The notes beneath the pieces are model-generated. The model did no database searches. It was given only the letters and a program-made list of their open reading frames with translations, and was not told the DNA's origin. This document shows, piece after piece, positions 47,528 through 56,209 of a stretch of 64,000 nucleotides of DNA. Within the stretch, counting starts at the first letter, position 1, and each line of letters opens with the position of its first letter. The position numbers were made by a program, and so were the translations under genes. This DNA comes from Denitromonas sp. (GTDB lineage: Bacteria; Pseudomonadota; Gammaproteobacteria; Burkholderiales; Rhodocyclaceae). The stretch lies in NCBI RefSeq assembly GCF_034676725.1, contig NZ_JAUCBR010000004.1:1193501-1257500 (forward strand), in the 5' to 3' direction.

Positions 47528-48294
47528 GGCGCACGCCCCAGCCGCGACATCACCTCGCCCAGGGCATGCGCAGCGCCCATCTTCAGGCGATGCCGCACCA
47601 GCGCACTGACCCGCGTCTCGCCGGGGTTGATCTCCACCGTCGCCACCCCCGCCCCGGCCGCCCACACCACCGGACCGGCAATGTAGGGGAAGGCGCTGGA
47701 GGTGCCGATGCTCATCACCAGATCCACGCCATCGACCAGCATGTGCTCGAGGCGCAGGATGCCGTCGCGCGGCAGGTCTTCGCCAAACAGCACCACGTCG
47801 GGACGCATCACGCCGCCGCAGGTGGGGCAGCCGGGCGGAATCGACAGGCCGGCATAGTCGGGCACACGCCGGCCGCGGCCGCACTCGGTGCACAGCAACT
47901 GGTGCAGGTTGCCATGGATCTCGACCAGGTTGGCGGTGCCCACGTCGCGGTGGAAGCCATCGACGTTCTGGGTGAACACCATCGAGCCGGGCCGCTCGGC
48001 CACCAGCCGGGCAATGGCGTGGTGGGCGGCGTTGGGCTGGGCACCGCGGCAGTTGGCCTCGATCTGGGCGAGATAGGTCCAGCTCACCTCCGGCCGGCTG
48101 GCCATCATCTGGCCGGACAGCGCCTTCTCGATGGGCATGCCGTGGCTGGTCAGCTGGTCGTCATACAGCCCGCCGATGCCACGGTAGGTGGGCAGGCCGG
48201 AGTCGGCCGACAGCCCGGCGCCAGTGATGAAGAGGATGCGCTGCGCGGCCTGGCACAGGGCGGCGACGGCGTCGAGGGTCTCGGTGTCGGTCAT
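47524..48294 (-). CDS. Sir2-family NAD-dependent protein deacylase
   Basis: A 256-residue sirtuin. FITGAGLSADSGLPTYRG (NAD binding), FTQNVDGFHRDVG, EIHGNLHQLLC with the catalytic His, and the four zinc cysteines (CTEC and CPTC) are present, followed by RPDVVLFGEDLP and GTSSAFPYIAGP. The ATG at 48294 is chosen; the upstream frame is not typical. Substrate specificity is unknown. Confidence 0.95.
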   Translation of the reverse strand: MTDTETLDAVAALCQAAQRILFITGAGLSADSGLPTYRGIGGLYDDQLTSHGMPIEKALSGQMMASRPEVSWTYLAQIEANCRGAQPNAAHHAIARLVAERPGSMVFTQNVDGFHRDVGTANLVEIHGNLHQLLCTECGRGRRVPDYAGLSIPPGCPTCGGVMRPDVVLFGEDLPRDGILRLEHMLVDGVDLVMSIGTSSAFPYIAGPVVWAAGAGVATVEINPGETRVSALVRHRLKMGAAHALGEVMSRLGRAP

Positions 48295-48348
48295 GACGAA
48301 CGGGAAGCGATGGCGGCAATGCGCCATGATACGCCGGTCACACAGGCC

Positions 48349-49194
48349 TCACCCGCCCGCCGGCCGCCGCACGGTGGTCCACACCGTCACCCCGATGATC
48401 AAGGCGCCACCGATCCACTCGCGCAGGCCGGGCAGCTCGGCAAACAGCCATGCCGCCAGCGCGATGCCATAGACCGGCTCCAGCGCCGCCACCACCGCTG
48501 CGGTCTGCGGCGGCACATGGCGCAGGCAGGCGATGAACAGCGTGTGCGCCAGCGCCGTCCACACCACGCCGAGCGCGAGCAGCCACAACCACGACACCAC
48601 CGTGCCGGGCAGCACGCCGTCGACAAAGGGCATCAGGCAGAACGCGGCAACGGCGTTCTGCGCCATCGCCAGGCGCACCGGGCCGCAGCCGCGGCTGACC
48701 CGCCGGTTGAGCGCCGCCAGCAGCGCAAAGCTGAAGCCGGAGAGCACCCCCCAGGCCAGGCCGACGAGCGTGCTGTCGCCCAGGCGCCAGTGCGGCACCA
48801 GCACCAGCAAGCCGGCCGTCACCGCAATGGCGCACCCCCAGTCCGCCCGCCGCGGCCGCTCGCCACCGAGCGCCGCCAGCACGGTGGCAAACAGCGGGTA
48901 GCTGGCATAGCCCATCAGACCAATGGCCACCGACGAGACCTGGATCGCCACGAAGAAACTCAGCCAGTGGATCGCCAGCAGCGGGCCGGCGAGCAGGCTC
49001 AGCGCGCGGAAGCGCCCTGCCTCGGGCCGCCAGCGCAACCACAGCGCGAGGGCCAGCGCCGCGATGGCGGTGCGCCAGAACACCAGCGCCTCGGCCGACA
49101 GCGACAGGCCCTTGGCAAACAGGCCGGCGCTGCCGAACAGGAACACCGCCACATGAAGGGCGAACCAGGCGCGGGCAGGGACGGGCGATGACAT
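48349..49194 (-). CDS. DMT-family transporter with EamA domains
   Basis: A 281-residue inner-membrane protein of about ten helices with two EamA repeats (GSAGLFAKGLSLSAEALVFWR in the first, ALAHTLFIACLRHVPPQTAAVVAALEPVYGI in the second). It is related in type but not closely in sequence to the transporter at 16306. Substrate unknown. It runs on the same strand as the sirtuin. Confidence 0.9.
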   Translation of the reverse strand: MSSPVPARAWFALHVAVFLFGSAGLFAKGLSLSAEALVFWRTAIAALALALWLRWRPEAGRFRALSLLAGPLLAIHWLSFFVAIQVSSVAIGLMGYASYPLFATVLAALGGERPRRADWGCAIAVTAGLLVLVPHWRLGDSTLVGLAWGVLSGFSFALLAALNRRVSRGCGPVRLAMAQNAVAAFCLMPFVDGVLPGTVVSWLWLLALGVVWTALAHTLFIACLRHVPPQTAAVVAALEPVYGIALAAWLFAELPGLREWIGGALIIGVTVWTTVRRPAGG

Positions 49195-49265
49195 GGCGGC
49201 GATGATAGCGGCTTTTTTGCGCCATCACGGGTGCACGGCAGACGGCGCGATACCGTTCGGTTAGG

Positions 49266-51734
49266 ATGATGTCGTTGCCGACTCGCCCCCCGCCCATGCC
49301 CGCTCACATGCCCTCCCTGCAGGCGCACCGCACCGGCCCCCTGGCGCGGCTGTGGTTCGCGCTCAGCGCCCTCCTTGCGCTCGCCGGCCTCGGCCTGTGG
49401 GCCTGGCATCACCCGCTCGACCGCGTGGCCGCCACCGCCGTGGCTGCCCTGGCGGTAATGGGCTTCCTGGCCCGCCCCTCGGCATGGCTGATCGTCCTGC
49501 CCGCGCTGTGGCCGGTCATCGACCTGGCGCCGCTCACCGGCTGGATCCACTTCACCGAGAGCGATGCGCTGGTGCTGGCGGTGGTCGCCGGCGTCGGTCT
49601 GCGCGAAGCGCTGGCCCCGCCGCTGCCGGTGCGCGCCGCGCCGGCCTTCCGCCTGTCGCCGGTGGCGCTGCTCGTCGCCGTGCTGTGGCTGGTGAGCTAT
49701 GGCGTGTCGGCCTGGCGCACGCCGATTCCGCTGCCGCCCTTCGACGCCGCCCTGTTCGCCGGCTACAAGACACCGCTCAACGGCCTGCGCCTGCTCAAGG
49801 CGCCACTGCTGCTGATCCTGCTGCTGCCCTGCCTGCACGCCGCCGGCCGCGCCCGCGGCGCCGCGGCGCTGAGCCGCCTCACGCTCGGCATGACACTCGG
49901 CCTGCTGGCTGCCTCGCTGGTCGCGGTGTGGGAACGCGATGCCTTCCCCGGCCTGAGCAATTTCTCGGCCGACTACCGCACCACCGGCCTGTTCTGGGAG
50001 ATGCATGTTGGCGGCGCCGCGCTCGATGCCTGGCTGGCACTGAGCTTCCCCTTCGCGCTGGCGGCCTTCCTGCGCACGCGCGCGCTGCGCTGGCGGCTGC
50101 TCCTGCTGGCGGTGCTCGCGGTGGCCGGCTACGCCATCCTCACCACCTTCTCGCGCGGGCTCTACGCGGCCGTGGCGGTCAGCCTGGTCTTGCTGCTGAT
50201 CGCCGGGCGCAGCGTCGTCGCCACCGCGCCGCCCCCCGACACGGCGGCGCGGCCGCTCCCTGGCGGCCCCTGGCTTGCCGGCGCGCTGCTGATCGGCGCG
50301 GCCACCCTGATGTTCACTGGCGGCGGCTATCGCGGCCTGGCCGCGCTGCTCGGCTTCAGCCTGCTGGTTTTTCTGGCCGGCGACCTGGGCCGTCGCCTGC
50401 CGCGCAGCCAGCAGGCCACCGCCATCGTGGCCGGGCTGGCGCTCGGCGGCCTGAGCCTGGCCAGCAGCGCACTCGACAAAGGCCCCTACCTTGCCTTCGG
50501 CGCCCTGTGCATCGCCGGCCTGGCCGCCTGCCTCCTCGCCTTCCGGCAGGGCACTGCCGGCCCCGCCACGCTCGCCGCGCTGATGCTGACCACCGCCAGC
50601 GGCATCGCCGCCGCCGGGGTGGGCCGCTACTGGGGCGAAGGCGCGGGCGAGGCCGGCATCTGGGCCGCCACCGCCGCCGGCCTGCTGGTGCTGGCCCTGC
50701 AACTGGCCCTGCCCCGCCCGCTGTGGCACCGCGCCGGCGACGGCCTGGCCCATGCGCTGCTGGTGCTCGGTGCGGCGGCGGCGCTGGCCAGCGGCGCGAC
50801 CAGCTACTACATGGGCGAGCGCTTCTCGACCGTGAGCCAGGACCTGGAGGGGCGCATGGCGCACTGGCAGGAAGGCGCCGATCTGGTGCGCACACCGGCC
50901 GACCTGTGGCTGGGCCTGGGGCTGGGTCGCTACCCCGAGGCCTATTTCTGGTCCGGCCCGCTGGCGGCCAACGCTGGCAGCTGGGAGCTGCCCGACGAGA
51001 ACGGCAACCGCTTCGCCCGCATCGGCGCGGCGCGCTATGTGCTCGGCTTTGGCGAGCTGTTCCGGGTCTCGCAGCGGGTGGCCGCCGACACCACCGGCCC
51101 CTTCCACTACCGGCTCAAGCTACGCGCGCCCGAGCGCTCCAGCCTGCATCTGGAGATCTGCCGCAAGCACCTGCTCTACACCCAGACCTGCGCGATCGTC
51201 TCGATCAAGGCCGACAGTGCCGAGTGGACCGAGGTTCAGGGCACGATGGAGGCCGGCGGCCTGACCGCCGGGCCTGGCGTGGACACCCGGCCCAGCGTGC
51301 TGTCGCTGGCCACCTCGGGACGGGCGCCGGTGGACGTCGACGAGCTTCAGCTCATCGACAGCGCCGGCCGCGCGCTGGTGCGCAATGGCGACTTCCAGGC
51401 CGGGGTGGATCGCTGGTTCTTCAGCTCCGACCGCCATCACCTGCCCTGGCACGCCAAGAGCCTGTTCCTGCATGTGTGGGTCGAGCAAGGGGTACTCGGC
51501 ATGGTGATGCTGGGCCTGATGCTGCTCGCCGCGGCAGGGCGGGTGGGCCTGGGCCGCGCACGCACCCATCCGTTCGCGGCGCCGGTGCTGGCCGGGATGG
51601 CGGGTTTTGTGGTGGTCGGGGTCTTCGACAGCCTGCTCGACATGCCGCGCATGACGCTGATGCTGCTGCTCACCGCCTGGCTGGCGCTGTGCCTGAACCC
51701 GGCCGCGCTCAAGGAAACGCCGGGCCGCCCCTAG
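49266..51734 (+). CDS. O-antigen ligase-like membrane protein with large insertion
   Basis: An 822-residue polytopic protein. Membrane helices fill about 25-505 and 740-810, and a soluble, probably beta-sandwich, portion lies between (about 545-735). TTFSRGLYAAVAVSLVLLLIAG and GEGRMAHWQ-type LEGRMAHWQEGADLV with LGLGLGRYPEAYF match the WaaL/Wzy (RfaL) superfamily loop. The enzyme class joins sugar polymers to lipid A core or elongates them. No glycan gene cluster is next to it. Start is uncertain among ATGs at 49266, 49269 and 49296. Confidence 0.8.
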   Translation: MMSLPTRPPPMPAHMPSLQAHRTGPLARLWFALSALLALAGLGLWAWHHPLDRVAATAVAALAVMGFLARPSAWLIVLPALWPVIDLAPLTGWIHFTESDALVLAVVAGVGLREALAPPLPVRAAPAFRLSPVALLVAVLWLVSYGVSAWRTPIPLPPFDAALFAGYKTPLNGLRLLKAPLLLILLLPCLHAAGRARGAAALSRLTLGMTLGLLAASLVAVWERDAFPGLSNFSADYRTTGLFWEMHVGGAALDAWLALSFPFALAAFLRTRALRWRLLLLAVLAVAGYAILTTFSRGLYAAVAVSLVLLLIAGRSVVATAPPPDTAARPLPGGPWLAGALLIGAATLMFTGGGYRGLAALLGFSLLVFLAGDLGRRLPRSQQATAIVAGLALGGLSLASSALDKGPYLAFGALCIAGLAACLLAFRQGTAGPATLAALMLTTASGIAAAGVGRYWGEGAGEAGIWAATAAGLLVLALQLALPRPLWHRAGDGLAHALLVLGAAAALASGATSYYMGERFSTVSQDLEGRMAHWQEGADLVRTPADLWLGLGLGRYPEAYFWSGPLAANAGSWELPDENGNRFARIGAARYVLGFGELFRVSQRVAADTTGPFHYRLKLRAPERSSLHLEICRKHLLYTQTCAIVSIKADSAEWTEVQGTMEAGGLTAGPGVDTRPSVLSLATSGRAPVDVDELQLIDSAGRALVRNGDFQAGVDRWFFSSDRHHLPWHAKSLFLHVWVEQGVLGMVMLGLMLLAAAGRVGLGRARTHPFAAPVLAGMAGFVVVGVFDSLLDMPRMTLMLLLTAWLALCLNPAALKETPGRP

Positions 51735-51743
51735 TTTCCTTGA

Positions 51744-51760
51744 CCCCCTCGGGGGGGCTG
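51744..51760. terminator. Hairpin between convergent genes
   Basis: CCCCC followed by TC and a run of seven G, between the ligase-like gene and the molybdopterin oxidoreductase gene, which converge. No T-run; a weak bidirectional terminator candidate. Confidence 0.3.
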
Positions 51761-51848
51761 ACGCGAAGCGGCAGGCCTGGGGGCCCACGTGAGGCCACAC
51801 CGGGCCGACCCGGGCATCCTTGAGCCGCTTGCCGCCGTCAGGCGGCGC

Positions 51849-53918
51849 TCAGGCCAGGGCGACCTCGACCAGGCAGTCGTAGAACACCGGCCCGCCGCCC
51901 AGGTCGGTGAGCGCCGAGGAGGTGACCGCGTTGGCGTTCTCGCCGTCGCCGGAGAACTTCTGCCACCAGATCGACGGCGCCGCGACGACGCCCACACGCA
52001 CCCGATCGGTGATCACGGCTAGGGCATGGAAGGCGCCGCGATCATTGAAGATGCGCAGCCGCGTGCCCTCGGCAATGCCGCGTGCGGCGGCGTCGTCGGG
52101 GTGGATCTCAAGCGTCGGCGCGCCTTCCTTGTCACGCCAGCGCGGCAGGTTGGCAAAGCTGGAGTTGAGGAAGTTACGCGCCGGCGGCGAGATCATGGCC
52201 AGCGGATAACGCGCCGCCAGCGTCGGGTTGCTGACCGGCGATTCGCGCGGCGGCACCCAGCCGGGCAGCGGATCGCGGCCCTGGTCGGCCAGCGTTTGCG
52301 AGAAGAACTCGCAGCGACCGGAAGGCGTGGGGAAACCGCCCCGGGCAAAGGGCGCGAAGGGCCGCGGCAGGTTGAGGCGCGCCCAGCCCTGGCGGGCCAG
52401 ATCGTCGGCCAGCCCGAGGCTGCGCGCGTCGCGCCGGTTGAAGGCCGCCGCGGCGATGGTGGCGTCGTCTTCGAACAGCGCCGGGTCGTCGAAGCCGAGG
52501 CGTGCAGCGAGCCGGCGGAAGACTTCGCTATTGGGCAGCGACTCGCCCACCGGATCAATGGCCGGCGTGTTGGCCACCGCGTACAGATGGCCGTAGGCCT
52601 TGTGCACGTCGACATGTTCGAGCTGCGTGGTGGCGGGCAGCAGGATGTCGGCGTAGTCGGCGGTGTCGGTCTGGAACTGCTCGTGCACCACACAGAACAG
52701 GTCTTCACGCGCGAAGCCGGCGCGCACCCGGTTGCTGTCGGGGGCGACGGCGACCGGGTTGCTGTTGTAGACGTAGATGGCGCGGACGGGCGGATCATTG
52801 GCGGTGAGCAGCGCCTCGCCAATGGGCGACATGTTGAGGGTGCGCGGCGGGAAGCGGTCGGCGTTCGGGTAGAGATCGGGGCGCTCGAGCGCCGCGGTGT
52901 CTACGGGGAAGTTGCCGGAGGTCGACAGCACCGCACCGCCGGCCGCCTCGCGCCAGGCGCCGACCAGCGCCGGCAGGCAGGCGATGTTGCGCACTGCCGT
53001 GCCGCCGCCGGCGCAGCGGTTGAGGCCGTAATTGAGGCGGATCACGCTCGGCCGGGTGTTGCCATAGTCGCGCGCAAGCGCCCGGATCGCCTCGGCGGGG
53101 AGGCCGGTGAGCGGCGCGGCCCATTCGGGGGTGCAGCTGCGCACCCGTTCGGCCAGGGCGTCGAAGCCGAGAGTGTGCCGGGCGATGTAGTTGTGGTCGA
53201 TCAGGTCTTCGGCGATCAGCACCTGCATCATCGCCAGCGCGATGGCACCGTCGGTGCCGGGCAGCGGGGCGAGGTGCAGGTCGCATTTTTCGGCGGTCTG
53301 CGTGCGCCACGGGTCGATGCACACCAACCGCGCGCCCTGGCGCTTGGCCTGCTGCATGAAGCGCCAGCCGTGCAGGTTGGAAACCACCGGGTTGGCGCCC
53401 CAGATGAGGATCAGCTTGGCATCGGCGATGGCTTCGGGGTCGGTGCCGACCGAGGCGCCGATGACCGACTTCCACCCGGCGCTGCCGGCCGACGCACAGA
53501 TGGTGCGGTCGAGCAGCGAGGCGCCGAGGCGGTGGAAAAAACGGCGGTCCATGCCCGAGGACTGCACGAAACCCATGGTGCCGGCGTAGCTGTAGGGCAG
53601 GATGGCGCGTGGGTCGTCGGCGGCAATCTCGCCGAAGCGCTTGGCGATGGTGTCGAGGGCTTCGTCCCAGCTGATGCGCTCGAAGCGGCCCTCGCCCTTC
53701 TTGCCGACGCGCCTCATCGGGTGGGTCAGGCGCTCGGGCGAATAGACGCGGTCGAGGTAGTGGGCCACCTTGGTGCACAGCGCGCCGTGGGTGAAGGGGT
53801 GGTCTTCGGCGCCGCGCACCTTGACCGCCCGCCCGTCCTCGACGGTAATGTGCATGGCGCAGGTGTCGGGGCAGTCGTGCGGACAGGCCGCGCGGACGAT
53901 GCGGGTCTCGGATGCCAT
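51849..53918 (-). CDS. Molybdopterin-dependent oxidoreductase
   Basis: A 689-residue Mo-bisMGD enzyme of the DMSO reductase superfamily. The N-terminal [4Fe-4S] motif is CPHDCPDTC with a further Cys at GALCTKV. KLILIWGANPVVSNLHGWRF, FVQSSGMDRRFFHRLGAS and NYGLNRCAGGGTA are cofactor-binding regions, and PSGRCEFFS-type and RIFNDRGAFHALAVITDRVRVGVVA C-terminal segments are typical. No Tat signal is seen, so it is probably cytoplasmic. The substrate cannot be named; no electron-transfer subunit is adjacent. Confidence 0.92.
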   Translation of the reverse strand: MASETRIVRAACPHDCPDTCAMHITVEDGRAVKVRGAEDHPFTHGALCTKVAHYLDRVYSPERLTHPMRRVGKKGEGRFERISWDEALDTIAKRFGEIAADDPRAILPYSYAGTMGFVQSSGMDRRFFHRLGASLLDRTICASAGSAGWKSVIGASVGTDPEAIADAKLILIWGANPVVSNLHGWRFMQQAKRQGARLVCIDPWRTQTAEKCDLHLAPLPGTDGAIALAMMQVLIAEDLIDHNYIARHTLGFDALAERVRSCTPEWAAPLTGLPAEAIRALARDYGNTRPSVIRLNYGLNRCAGGGTAVRNIACLPALVGAWREAAGGAVLSTSGNFPVDTAALERPDLYPNADRFPPRTLNMSPIGEALLTANDPPVRAIYVYNSNPVAVAPDSNRVRAGFAREDLFCVVHEQFQTDTADYADILLPATTQLEHVDVHKAYGHLYAVANTPAIDPVGESLPNSEVFRRLAARLGFDDPALFEDDATIAAAAFNRRDARSLGLADDLARQGWARLNLPRPFAPFARGGFPTPSGRCEFFSQTLADQGRDPLPGWVPPRESPVSNPTLAARYPLAMISPPARNFLNSSFANLPRWRDKEGAPTLEIHPDDAAARGIAEGTRLRIFNDRGAFHALAVITDRVRVGVVAAPSIWWQKFSGDGENANAVTSSALTDLGGGPVFYDCLVEVALA

Positions 53919-53942
53919 TCGGGCCTCCCCTCGAGGCGTGGC

Positions 53943-54569
53943 TCAGCGGCTGGCGGGGGTGGCCGTCAGCGTCTTGAAGCGTTCGCGGTCCCGCGAATAG
54001 CGTGCGCGCACGGCGTCGATGTTCTTGAGCTTGGCGTCGATCACGGTTTCCTGTGCGGCCAGCTCGGACTGGTTGTCGCGGATCGCCTGGGTCAGGTCGG
54101 CGGGCACGGCGCCGGCCGGGTGCAGCTTGGCTTCTTCCTGCAGGCGCTCCTGCGCCTGGCGCAGCTGTTCTTCACGGGCCTTGGCCTTGGCCAGGTCGCG
54201 CTCGATCTCGCCGATGGCGCGCTGCTCGCGCTGGTCGATGTCCGCTGCGCTGCGGTAGGTGTCGAGCAAGGCACGATCCTGCAGGCGCTGCATGCGGCGA
54301 CGGTCTTCTTCCAGCTCACGCAGGCGCGCTTCACGCTCGGCGGCGATGCGTTCGGCCTCGCTCATCGGGGCGGCAATGCGCTCGATGACCGTGCCATCCG
54401 ACGCTACCCGACGATAGGCCCGGCCGTAGCAGGCCTGGGGCAGCACATCGCCACATACCCGGCGCCCTTCGGCGTTCTCACAGCACAGGATGGCACCGCC
54501 GGCGACCGCCGGGGTACTCAACAGGCTGGCGAGCATCAGACCCAGCGCGGCGACACAGCGGGCGACCAT
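53943..54569 (-). CDS. Periplasmic coiled-coil protein
   Basis: A 208-residue protein with a signal peptide (about 1-24), a small Cys-containing domain (CCENAEGRRVCGDVLPQACYG) and a long charged coiled coil (about 65-200). I do not recognise a specific family; the Cys part resembles DUF4124-like modules. The ATG at 54569 has GGAG seven bases upstream. It is just downstream of pyrE on the same strand. Confidence 0.7.
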   Translation of the reverse strand: MVARCVAALGLMLASLLSTPAVAGGAILCCENAEGRRVCGDVLPQACYGRAYRRVASDGTVIERIAAPMSEAERIAAEREARLRELEEDRRRMQRLQDRALLDTYRSAADIDQREQRAIGEIERDLAKAKAREEQLRQAQERLQEEAKLHPAGAVPADLTQAIRDNQSELAAQETVIDAKLKNIDAVRARYSRDRERFKTLTATPASR

Positions 54570-54573
54570 CGGC

Positions 54574-55218
54574 TTACTCCGATGCCACGCCATAGGCGTC
54601 GCGATAGGCCTGCACGGCCGGCAGGTTGGCGGCCAGCTCGGGGCTGTCGGCGAGGTAGCCGATCAGGTCGCTCAGGTTGGCCACGGCGATCACCGGCATG
54701 TTGTACTGCGCCTGGACTTCCTGCACGGCGGAGAGATCCCCCTGCCCCCGCTCCATGCGGTCGAGGGCGATCACCACGCCGGCCGGCGTGGCGCCATGGG
54801 CGCGGATGATGTCGACCGATTCGCGCACCGAGGTGCCGGCCGAGATCACGTCGTCGAGGATCAGCACCCGGCCGGCCAGCGGGGCGCCGACCAGCGTGCC
54901 GCCTTCGCCGTGGTCCTTGGCTTCCTTGCGGTTGAAGCAGTAGGGCAGGTTCACGCCCTGCTCGGCCAGGCGCATGGCCGTGCCGGCGACCAGCGGAATG
55001 CCCTTGTAGGCCGGGCCGAAGAGCATGGTGGCGTCGAGGCCCGAGGCAAGAATGGCACGGGCATAGAAGCTGCACAGCGCGCCGAAGGACGCGCCATCAT
55101 TGAACAGCCCGGCGTTGAAGAAATAGGGCGACTTGCGCCCCGCCTTGGTCACGAACTCGCCAAAGCGCAGCACACCCTTGTCACAGGCCAGTGCGATGAA
55201 ATCCCGGCTAAAATCCAC
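54574..55218 (-). CDS. pyrE: Orotate phosphoribosyltransferase
   Basis: PyrE makes OMP from orotate and PRPP. The 214-residue protein has FGPAYKGIPLVAGTAMRL, the flexible loop CFNRKEAKDHGEGG and the PRPP-binding LILDDVISAGTSV. The GTG at 55218 is preferred: it is preceded by GAGG at six bases and gives the family N-terminus MDFSRDFIALACDKGVLRFGEF, whereas the next upstream codon is TTG. It is divergent from xthA. Confidence 0.95.
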   Translation of the reverse strand: MDFSRDFIALACDKGVLRFGEFVTKAGRKSPYFFNAGLFNDGASFGALCSFYARAILASGLDATMLFGPAYKGIPLVAGTAMRLAEQGVNLPYCFNRKEAKDHGEGGTLVGAPLAGRVLILDDVISAGTSVRESVDIIRAHGATPAGVVIALDRMERGQGDLSAVQEVQAQYNMPVIAVANLSDLIGYLADSPELAANLPAVQAYRDAYGVASE

Positions 55219-55230
55219 GTTGGCCCTCAA

Positions 55231-55245
55231 TCAGAATGATTCTCA
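55231..55245. promoter_or_regulatory. Fur-box-like palindrome between pyrE and xthA
   Basis: The minus strand reads TGAGAATCATTCTGA, which matches TGATAATNATTATCA at 11 of 14 informative positions and contains the dyad GAATcATTC. It is in the short divergent gap. Iron regulation of either gene is not expected, so this may be a chance match. Confidence 0.3.
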
Positions 55246-55254
55246 AGACATCGA

Positions 55255-56037
55255 ATGTTACGCGTCATCACTATCAACCTCAACGGCATCCGGTCGGCAG
55301 AACGTAAGGGCTTTTTTGCCTGGATGGAAAAACAGAATGCCGACATCGTGTGCCTGCAGGAACTCAAGGCCCAGCGCCCCGACCTGACCGACGAGATGCT
55401 CGCCCCGCCGGGTTACCACGGCTTCTTCCATTGCGCCGAGAAGAAGGGCTACAGCGGCGTCGGCATCTACAGCCGGCGTGCGCCGGACCGCGTGGTCGAG
55501 GGCCTGGGCAACGCCGAGTTCGATGCCGAGGGCCGCTACATCCAGGCCGACTTCGGCACGCTGTCGGTGGTCTCGCTGTACCTGCCCTCGGGCTCCAGCT
55601 CGGAGGAGCGGCAGGCCGCCAAGTACCGCTTCATGGACATCTTCCTGCCGCACATGCAGGCGCTGATCGCCAGCGGCCGAGAAGTCATCGTCTGCGGCGA
55701 CTGGAACATCGCCCACCGCGAGGCCGACCTCAAGAACTGGAAGTCCAACCAGAAGAACTCCGGCTTCCTGCCCGAGGAGCGCGCCTGGCTGACCCGCCTG
55801 TTCGACGAGGTGGGCTGGGTGGATGTGTATCGCAGCCTGCATCCGGACACCACCGACGCCTGCTACACCTGGTGGTCGAACCGCGGCCAGGCCTGGGCCA
55901 AGAACGTCGGCTGGCGGCTCGACTACCAGATCGCCACGCCGGGCACCGCACTCGCGGCCAAGGCCACTGCGGTCTATAAAGACGAGCGCTTCAGTGACCA
56001 TGCCCCGCTGACCGTCGACTACCAGATCGACGCCTGA
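55255..56037 (+). CDS. xthA: Exodeoxyribonuclease III
   Basis: A 260-residue AP endonuclease/3'-exonuclease of DNA base-excision repair. ITINLNGIRSAERKG, CLQELKAQ (metal-binding Glu), GDWNIAHREADLKNWKSN and the C-terminal RLDYQIATPG and SDHAPLTVDY with the catalytic His are all present. Length is normal. It is divergent from pyrE. Confidence 0.96.
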   Translation: MLRVITINLNGIRSAERKGFFAWMEKQNADIVCLQELKAQRPDLTDEMLAPPGYHGFFHCAEKKGYSGVGIYSRRAPDRVVEGLGNAEFDAEGRYIQADFGTLSVVSLYLPSGSSSEERQAAKYRFMDIFLPHMQALIASGREVIVCGDWNIAHREADLKNWKSNQKNSGFLPEERAWLTRLFDEVGWVDVYRSLHPDTTDACYTWWSNRGQAWAKNVGWRLDYQIATPGTALAAKATAVYKDERFSDHAPLTVDYQIDA

Positions 56038-56209
56038 GCCCACGGCGGTTCGCGGCCGGGGCACGCCCGCCGCGCGGCCGCCCCCCGGCTGGCACACATC
56101 ATGCCGCAGTCATTTTCGCCGGCACAAACCGGGCGCGCGCGGCAAAAACCTGCGTAAAACAGGCGAGTGGGCGATAATGGCGGTTCTTGCCAAGGGGGGC
56201 ACAGAAAGA

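Noticed and set aside
52026..54809. A 927-codon plus-strand frame opposite the molybdopterin oxidoreductase and its neighbours
   Set aside because: It spans three real minus-strand genes and shows no family features.
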